Below are positions 7,296 through 11,326 of a stretch of DNA of 11,326 nucleotides, piece after piece. The first letter of the stretch is position 1. Each line of letters begins with the position of its first letter. Below the pieces are notes generated by a model. It saw nothing but the letters and a program-made list of their open reading frames with translations. It did not search any database and had not been told where the DNA came from. Source of the stretch: an uncultured Collinsella sp. (lineage in GTDB: Bacteria; Actinomycetota; Coriobacteriia; Coriobacteriales; Coriobacteriaceae); contig CABSNA010000029.1 of assembly GCA_902478865.1 (NCBI GenBank), positions 1 to 11,326 on the forward strand, written 5' to 3'. The position numbers and the translations under genes are program-made.

Positions 7296-7313
7296 TATAC
7301 TACTCTCAGTAGT
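7296..7313 (+). promoter_or_regulatory. Candidate purE -10 element with overlapping small dyad
   Basis: TATACT at 7296-7301 is a good -10 hexamer, about 64 bases before the purE start, but no recognisable -35 lies 16-18 bases upstream. ACTACT (7299-7304) and AGTAGT (7308-7313) form a 6-bp dyad with a 3-base gap over the end of the -10 and the expected transcription start, where a repressor could bind. Both calls are tentative. Confidence 0.35.
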
Positions 7314-7349
7314 TAAGGGTCGCGGATTCGCTGCGTCACCGCTCTCAAC

Positions 7350-7355
7350 AGGAGG
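7350..7355 (+). promoter_or_regulatory. Shine-Dalgarno of purE (decides the start)
   Basis: AGGAGG is a perfect anti-16S match. It is only 3 bases from the ATG at 7359 but 9 bases from the in-frame ATG at 7365. The second spacing is the workable one, so purE is placed at 7365; starting at 7359 would add only Met-Phe. Confidence 0.65.
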
Positions 7356-7364
7356 TCTATGTTT

Positions 7365-7829
7365 ATGGCAGATCAAAAGCCGGTTGTCGGGATCATCATG
7401 GGTTCCAAGTCCGATCTGGGCGTTATGGAAGGCTGCACCGCCGAGCTCGAGGCACTGGGTGTGCCCTATGAGCTCGTCATTGCGAGCGCGCACCGCACGC
7501 CGGCGAAGGTCCACGAGTGGGCTTCGACTGCCGCCGATCGCGGTATCAAAGTGATTATCGCCGCCGCCGGCAAGGCCGCTCACTTGGGTGGTGTCGTGGC
7601 TGCCTTTACGCCGCTGCCGGTTATCGGCGTGCCTATGAAGACGAGTGACCTGGGCGGCATGGATTCGCTGCTATCGATGGTGCAGATGCCTTCGGGCGTG
7701 CCCGTGGCCTGCGTTGCCATCAACGGCGCCAAGAACGCCGCCATCTATGCCACGCAGATTCTGGGTGCTTGCGACCCCGAGTACCGCAAGGTTATCGAGA
7801 AGATGAAGCAGGAGATGGCTGACGCCTAA
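7365..7829 (+). CDS. purE: N5-carboxyaminoimidazole ribonucleotide mutase (PurE)
   Basis: 154 residues, normal for the small class I type. It acts in purine synthesis, converting N5-CAIR (made by PurK) to CAIR in the cytoplasm, usually as an octamer. Visible motifs: MGSKSD (12-17, substrate phosphate and ribose contacts), SAHRTP (41-46, with catalytic-site His43), AAHLGGVVAA from 71, and GGMDSLLSMVQMPSGVPVACVAI from 98. The loop that in Escherichia coli reads GAGGAAHLPG is AAGKAAHLGG here (68-75), so a Lys and an extra Gly replace usual residues; the His is kept. I cannot say whether this changes class. It starts after the repeat cluster with its own probable promoter, and the sortase gene follows after 35 bases without an evident terminator. 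purK is not in the window. Confidence 0.95.
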   Translation: MADQKPVVGIIMGSKSDLGVMEGCTAELEALGVPYELVIASAHRTPAKVHEWASTAADRGIKVIIAAAGKAAHLGGVVAAFTPLPVIGVPMKTSDLGGMDSLLSMVQMPSGVPVACVAINGAKNAAIYATQILGACDPEYRKVIEKMKQEMADA

Positions 7830-7864
7830 GCGTTCCGCCGTTTCACCGCAGTATAAGGAGAGCC

Positions 7865-8863
7865 ATGTCCGATTATCAGGGAAAACGATTCAAGGCTTCT
7901 CAGATTCCCGATCCGTCGAAGCCAGGTGCTGCCCGTGCGGCACAGCAGGGTCGGACATCCTCTCCTCAGCAGCCGCGCGCGCCGCGCCCCGTGACACCGG
8001 CGACGCATCGTCGACAGGACGCGCCGGCCGCATATCGTCCTTCGTCTTATAGCTCCGCTAAGAAGCCGCCCCGGTCCTCATCGCATGCCGCGCCGTCGGA
8101 TTGCACCGAGCCGCCGCGCAAAAAGCGCCGCTCCATTATTCCCATTCTGCTCATCATCATCGGTATCGGCCTGATTGTCGCCGCCGCCGCTATCTTTATT
8201 AATGCCCAGATTGGCTATAAGCAGGCGAGCGATTCGTATCAGAAAATCGAGAAGCAATATGTAAGCGATAAGGATGCCAGCGGCGTGCCGATTATCGACT
8301 TTGATGCGCTTGCTCAGACGAACCCCGAGATTGTGGGTTGGATTTACGTGCCGGGAACCAACATCAACTATCCCGTGGTGCAGACCAACAACAACTCCAA
8401 ATACCTCAACACGCTGTTCGACGGAACGGTTAACGCGTCCGGTGCCATTTTCCTGGATAGCGATGACACCGCGCCGGGAATGGTCGACCAGCAGACCACG
8501 ATCTACGGCCACCATATGAACGACGGATCGATGTTCAACGTGATTTCGGACACCACTGATCAGGCGACGTTCGATAGCATCGAGTTTGTGTACTACATCA
8601 CGCGCGATGCGACGTATAAGCTGCGTCCGCTGGCGACCAAGGTGGTCGAGGACACGTATGCCAAGGCGCGCACGACCAATTTTGAGGGCGACGACGGACT
8701 CAAGAACTACCTGTCCGAGATGCTCGACGGCGCTTCCGCCGTGGCGAGTGATGCTACCGATCGTGCCGCTTCGGCAACTAAGGTTGTAACGCTTGTGACC
8801 TGTCGTTCGCTGTCGCTGAGCAACACACGCGCCGTCATGGTGCTCACGCCGGTCGAGGAATAA
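7865..8863 (+). CDS. srtB: Class B sortase
   Basis: 332 residues, start ATG with AAGGAG four bases upstream. Sortases are membrane-anchored cysteine transpeptidases that join surface proteins to peptidoglycan or to pilin subunits. Residues 1-90 are a cytoplasmic tail unusually rich in Pro, Ser, Ala and Arg, ending in RKKRR; 91-112 form one membrane helix; the catalytic domain occupies about 143-332. Class B markers are IDFDALAQTNPEIVGWIYVPGT, INYPVVQ, GAIFLDSDD, and TTIYGHHMNDGSMF with the catalytic His at 216/217. The nucleophile is Cys313 in LVTC and the likely arginine is Arg322 in NTRAVM. No sorting-signal protein is encoded nearby, so the substrate is unknown; class B enzymes serve haem uptake or pilus assembly in other bacteria. 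It may be co-transcribed with purE, 35 bases upstream, which would be an odd pairing. Confidence 0.93.
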   Translation: MSDYQGKRFKASQIPDPSKPGAARAAQQGRTSSPQQPRAPRPVTPATHRRQDAPAAYRPSSYSSAKKPPRSSSHAAPSDCTEPPRKKRRSIIPILLIIIGIGLIVAAAAIFINAQIGYKQASDSYQKIEKQYVSDKDASGVPIIDFDALAQTNPEIVGWIYVPGTNINYPVVQTNNNSKYLNTLFDGTVNASGAIFLDSDDTAPGMVDQQTTIYGHHMNDGSMFNVISDTTDQATFDSIEFVYYITRDATYKLRPLATKVVEDTYAKARTTNFEGDDGLKNYLSEMLDGASAVASDATDRAASATKVVTLVTCRSLSLSNTRAVMVLTPVEE

Positions 8864-8872
8864 GTTGTTCGA

Positions 8873-8909
8873 GAGTAGCTAAAAAGGCCCCGTCCCAAAT
8901 TGGCTACTC
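8873..8909 (+). repeat. Stem-loop between the sortase and the MoaE-like gene
   Basis: GAGTAGC (8873-8879) pairs with GCTACTC (8903-8909), extendable by a T-G and an A-T pair, around a loop containing AAAAGGCCCCGTCCC. It begins ten bases after the sortase stop. There is no T-run after it, so it is a weak terminator at best; it could be an RNA-processing or stability element. Confidence 0.4.
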
Positions 8910-8927
8910 GACGACGGTAAGGGAGAA

Positions 8928-9347
8928 ATGATGCTTGAGAGTGGCAAATTGATGCCTTCGATTGATGCTTGGCTGCGCGAGGCCAAGGCCGATGCTTCGG
9001 CGGCAGGCTGTGGGATGTATCTGACGCATAACGGTGTGGTGCGCGTGACGCCCAAGGCCGAGGTGCGCGGAGTCGAGACCGATGGCGTGGCGCCTGGGCA
9101 TAAGGTGGGCGGCATGGTGTTTGGCTTCGATGCTCAGAAGGTGCAGGCTGCTATCGAGGCCACGCGCGCGATGCCGGGTATCGGCTATGTGCGTGTGTGG
9201 CTGGCAAGCGGCGAGCTTGCCGTAGGTGACGACATCATGCTCGTGCTCATCGGCGGGGACATTCGCCCACACGTGGTCGATGCGCTGCAGGCGCTCGTTG
9301 GCACCATTAAGAACGAATGCGTGAGTGAGGTCGAGCGCGAGGCGTAG
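8928..9347 (+). CDS. MoaE-family (molybdopterin synthase large subunit-like) small protein
   Basis: 139 residues. MoaE pairs with the sulfur carrier MoaD to put the dithiolene sulfurs into molybdopterin. The resemblance lies in GMYLTHNGVVR (about 29-39; compare the FEGTVR strand of MoaE), then KVQAAIEATRAMPGIGYVRVW, and above all GELAVGDDIMLVLIGGDIRPHVVDALQALVGTIK (96-128), which follows the MoaE pattern of a G-x-L-x-V-G-D strand, an arginine and the long helix. Lys128 matches the first active-site lysine (Lys119 in Escherichia coli). The second, in PxWKxE, has no counterpart: seven residues later there is Val. The usual C-terminal tail is missing too. No other moa gene is in the window. It may therefore be a divergent, non-canonical member. 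Two adjacent ATGs (8928 and 8931) follow AAGGGAG (8919-8925); the second has the better spacing. A terminator follows 30 bases after the stop. Confidence 0.7.
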   Translation: MMLESGKLMPSIDAWLREAKADASAAGCGMYLTHNGVVRVTPKAEVRGVETDGVAPGHKVGGMVFGFDAQKVQAAIEATRAMPGIGYVRVWLASGELAVGDDIMLVLIGGDIRPHVVDALQALVGTIKNECVSEVEREA

Positions 9348-9376
9348 AGGCTTGCGTCGATAGAAGGATCGTTTAT

Positions 9377-9416
9377 AAAAATGCCCACCGGTACGTGTGA
9401 TACCGGCGGGCATTTT
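9377..9416. terminator. Bidirectional intrinsic terminator between convergent genes
   Basis: AAATGCCCACCGGTA pairs with TACCGGCGGGCATTT around a 7-base loop (CGTGTGA), with one A-C mismatch. It is flanked by an A-run on the left and a T-run on the right, so each strand shows a stem followed by T residues. It lies between the stops of the plus-strand MoaE-like gene and the minus-strand membrane protein gene and can serve both. Confidence 0.88.
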
Positions 9417-9437
9417 GCGTTTTGGGCGCGGTGAGCG

Positions 9438-10667
9438 CTACACGCGCGTCGCATCCTTGGGGCTCATGGTCATGCTCTGGAAGCGGTTTTCCATGTACTC
9501 GTTATCGAAGTGCTCTCCGTAGAACTGTGCGACGGGAATGTCCGGCTCCGTGCCGTTAACGCGCTGGTACCAGTAGTCGAGCGACTGCAGCGTCATGACG
9601 CCGTCGACCAGCATGATAACGGTAAAGATGACGGTGGCCGAGTAGCGGCTCTTCCAGGGGATCTTGTTGATAAGCTTAAGCAGCCTCGGCAGCAGCAGCT
9701 TGATCCAGATGAGGCCGCCCAGGCCCCACAGGCAGGCGAAGCCCGTGCAGGTGCGTCCGCCCGTGAGGACCACGAGCGGATCGGGCAAACCGAACAGCGT
9801 TATGTGCGAGTAGCTCCACGAGACCACGCCAAACGCGGTCTGCATAAACCAGCCCACGAACACCTCAAAGCTGGCGCCGAGCAGGGCGCTCACCAGGAAA
9901 ATGATGATGGGGTTCTTTTTGTAGAAGCGGTTAAGCACCATGGTCATGAGCACGGCGCCAAATCCGTAGATGGGGCTGAAGGGGCCAAACAGCATGCCGG
10001 CGCGGTTCTGATAGACGCCCGGGTCGTCGACTGTCATGTGCCAGATGTCCTCGGCGATCAGGCCGAGTATGCAGCAGACAAAGAACACCCAGAACAGGTT
10101 GAAGTAGTTGAGCTTGATGTAGCCCTCGCCGGTTTCATCGCGGCCGAGCATGCCCTCGGCGGCGGCGTCGCGGTCGAGCATCTCCTGCAGGCGGCGCTGC
10201 AGTTCGCGCTCCTGACGCAGCGTGGGGTCGACGGTTGCCGAAAGTGCAACAAGGATGCCGAGCTGGATCGCGGGACGCAGTAGGAAGGGCCCGATGCCCT
10301 GGAGCATCACGTCGACCAAAAGCTCGACGACGGTGAATGCAATAAGGATGTAGGACAGGCGGGCGGCGTTGCGGCGCTGGTTTTTGATAAGGTCCAGGCC
10401 AAAGATGATTAGGATGACGGCACTTGCCGCAGAGAGCATGATGCCGGCGACGATAAGGCCGACTGCGACGAGCGTGTTGTCGCCGAGCTTTTCGGTGGCG
10501 TTGCCGTTAACAAGTGCCGTGATGACCTGCCACATAAAGGCAGCGACCGACGGGAGCGTGCCCACGCCGGAAAGGATGCACAGGACGGCGTACACCTTAA
10601 TGATGAGGGGGATCTTCTTGACCTCCGTGGCGCTGGGGACGCTGGGGTCGAGTTCGTTTCGATCCAT
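9438..10667 (-). CDS. Multi-pass membrane protein, CmpB / putative ABC-transporter type IV family
   Basis: 409 residues with about nine hydrophobic segments. The N-terminal half (about 20-145) has four: near 21-45, 66-90, 104-123 and 130-145. A charged, Arg/Glu-rich cytoplasmic-looking linker (148-182) follows. The C-terminal half (about 187-365) matches the family once called putative ABC transporter type IV: YFNLFWVFFVCCILGLIAEDIW, then NRAGMLFGPFSPIYGFGAVL (the hallmark G-P-x-x-P-I-Y-G-x-G), FEVFVGWFMQ, GGRTCTGFACLWGLGG and a final helix near 343-362. No ATP-binding domain is present and the true function of this family is not established; transport is only a label. The start is chosen from AGAAAGG six bases upstream. 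The gene has its own promoter, diverges from purF, and ends at a shared terminator. The family is usually a single domain of about 150-250 residues, so the extra N-terminal four-helix half is notable. Confidence 0.82.
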   Translation of the reverse strand: MDRNELDPSVPSATEVKKIPLIIKVYAVLCILSGVGTLPSVAAFMWQVITALVNGNATEKLGDNTLVAVGLIVAGIMLSAASAVILIIFGLDLIKNQRRNAARLSYILIAFTVVELLVDVMLQGIGPFLLRPAIQLGILVALSATVDPTLRQERELQRRLQEMLDRDAAAEGMLGRDETGEGYIKLNYFNLFWVFFVCCILGLIAEDIWHMTVDDPGVYQNRAGMLFGPFSPIYGFGAVLMTMVLNRFYKKNPIIIFLVSALLGASFEVFVGWFMQTAFGVVSWSYSHITLFGLPDPLVVLTGGRTCTGFACLWGLGGLIWIKLLLPRLLKLINKIPWKSRYSATVIFTVIMLVDGVMTLQSLDYWYQRVNGTEPDIPVAQFYGEHFDNEYMENRFQSMTMSPKDATRV

Positions 10668-10693
10668 ACAGAACCTTTCTCGCTTTGTTGTAG

Positions 10694-10722
10694 ATTATAA
10701 GGATACGCCGCCGACCTGCCAA
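10694..10722 (-). promoter_or_regulatory. Sigma-70-type promoter of the minus-strand membrane protein gene
   Basis: On the minus strand TTGGCA (10722-10717) and a perfect TATAAT (10699-10694) are separated by exactly 17 bases. Transcription would start near 10687, giving a leader of about 20 bases with AGAAAGG in it. This is the best-formed promoter in the window. Confidence 0.75.
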
Positions 10723-10906
10723 AAGACAGGACGAACGTCCCAATTGCAACTTTGTAATCCCCAACGGTGGACGCGGCGGCCATCTGGGGGGCGCGGGCGC
10801 TTGCACTGGACAGACCGATAAAATGTTTGGCAACAAAACTGATTATTAGCTCGGTGGGCTTTTAAAAAGCGCTGCTCATGCGCTGGGGAGCACGTCGCGC
10901 TGTGCG

Positions 10907-10912
10907 TATAAT
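10907..10912 (+). promoter_or_regulatory. Candidate -10 element of purF
   Basis: TATAAT is a perfect -10 hexamer 41 bases before the purF ATG. The hexamer 17 bases upstream (TGGGGA) is a poor -35, so an activator may be needed. A small GGCG/CGCC stem (10915-10927) lies right at the expected transcript start. The rest of the divergent region (10723-10900) shows no clear riboswitch or terminator. Confidence 0.5.
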
Positions 10913-10953
10913 AAGGCGGGTAACGCCAAATAACGAGGCTCTGAGGGGATGCC

Positions 10954-11326
10954 ATGTCTCAAGAAACCATCCACGCGGCCGAGCGTGCCGCGGGACAGGT
11001 GAACACCATGTCGACGTATGATCCGGACTCCGACCAGCTGCATGAGGAATGTGGCATTTTCGGCGTATGGGCGCCCGATCGCGACGTGGCTCGACTGACG
11101 TACTTTGGCCTGCGTGCGCTGCAGCACCGTGGCCAGGAATCGGCGGGAATCGCCGTGGGTGACGGCGGCACGGTTATGGTCCGCAAGGATCTGGGCCTGC
11201 TCGACCGCGTGTTCTCCAATGCCGACCTGTCGACGCTCTCCGGTCAGCTGGCCGTGGGCCACGTGCGCTACGGCACCGCCGGCGCCAAGAGCTGGGAAGC
11301 CTCTCAGCCGCACCTCTCTACCATCA
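10954..11326 (+). CDS. purF: Amidophosphoribosyltransferase (PurF), N-terminal part, cut by window end
   Basis: 124 codons are visible and the frame is open at the window end. PurF carries out the first committed step of purine synthesis, making phosphoribosylamine from PRPP and glutamine. The fragment covers the start of the N-terminal-nucleophile glutaminase domain: HEECGIFGVWAPD with the nucleophile Cys33, then TYFGLRALQHRGQESAGIAV and GQLAVGHVRYGTAGAKSWEASQPHL, all typical. As in the Bacillus-type enzyme, residues before the Cys should be a propeptide that is removed to expose it. Here it is 32 residues rather than about 11. The start follows GAGGGG (10943-10948) at good spacing; a second in-frame ATG at 11008 would give a 14-residue propeptide with a weaker ribosome binding site. 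PRPP-binding and iron-sulfur residues lie beyond the window. Confidence 0.95.
   Translation, partial: MSQETIHAAERAAGQVNTMSTYDPDSDQLHEECGIFGVWAPDRDVARLTYFGLRALQHRGQESAGIAVGDGGTVMVRKDLGLLDRVFSNADLSTLSGQLAVGHVRYGTAGAKSWEASQPHLSTI

Larger units (their letters stand above)
6923..7364. other. Gene-free region between carB and purE made largely of inverted repeats
   Basis: No convincing coding sequence is seen on either strand over about 440 bases. The region holds three successive palindromes (6935-7023, 7078-7147, 7183-7268), then a candidate purE promoter (7296-7301) and the purE ribosome binding site. No ordinary hairpin plus T-run follows carB; the central palindrome is the best candidate for ending its transcript. 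About 55 bases (7024-7077) and 35 bases (7148-7182) between the palindromes show no further structure that I can support. Confidence 0.75.

Noticed and set aside
7095..7316. A 73-codon plus-strand frame through the palindromes
   Set aside because: It exists only because it reads through the inverted repeats, has no ribosome binding site and no protein-like composition.
10723..10953. Purine riboswitch before purF
   Set aside because: No three-way-junction consensus or terminator/antiterminator pair could be found; only a -10 element and a small hairpin near the start.

Overview
The window looks like a chromosomal segment of a high-GC Gram-positive bacterium. Proteins with strong G/C third-position bias, a PyrR-type RNA hairpin placed on the carA ribosome binding site, a class B sortase and the gene mix all fit the Coriobacteriia, and a Collinsella-like gut actinobacterium is my best guess. 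This is inferred from general character, not from a database match.

Layout. Positions 1-1960: the 3' end of an ABC exporter gene (membrane-ATPase fusion), followed after 19 bp by a single-pass membrane protein of unknown function, closed by a clear intrinsic terminator (1967-2006). Positions 2007-6922: a leader with a PyrR-binding hairpin directly before the Shine-Dalgarno sequence, then carA and carB, separated by 1 bp, for the two subunits of carbamoyl-phosphate synthase. Positions 6923-7364: a gene-free stretch holding three large inverted repeats. The two outer ones share a conserved loop core in opposite orientations. Positions 7365-9347: purE, a class B sortase and a small MoaE-family protein, all on the plus strand. 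A bidirectional terminator (9377-9416) separates these from a minus-strand, multi-pass membrane protein of the CmpB/putative ABC-transporter type IV family (9438-10667), which has a good sigma-70-type promoter. A divergent intergenic region leads to the 5' part of purF, cut by the window end.

How the genes fit together. carAB supplies carbamoyl phosphate for pyrimidines and arginine, and the hairpin predicts feedback by uridine nucleotides through PyrR acting on translation. purE and purF are two steps of purine synthesis lying close together but not in one operon, interrupted by envelope genes (sortase, membrane protein). The most unusual material is the repeat cluster between carB and purE and the 480-residue CarA, which is about 100 residues longer than usual and carries an insertion inside its glutaminase domain.
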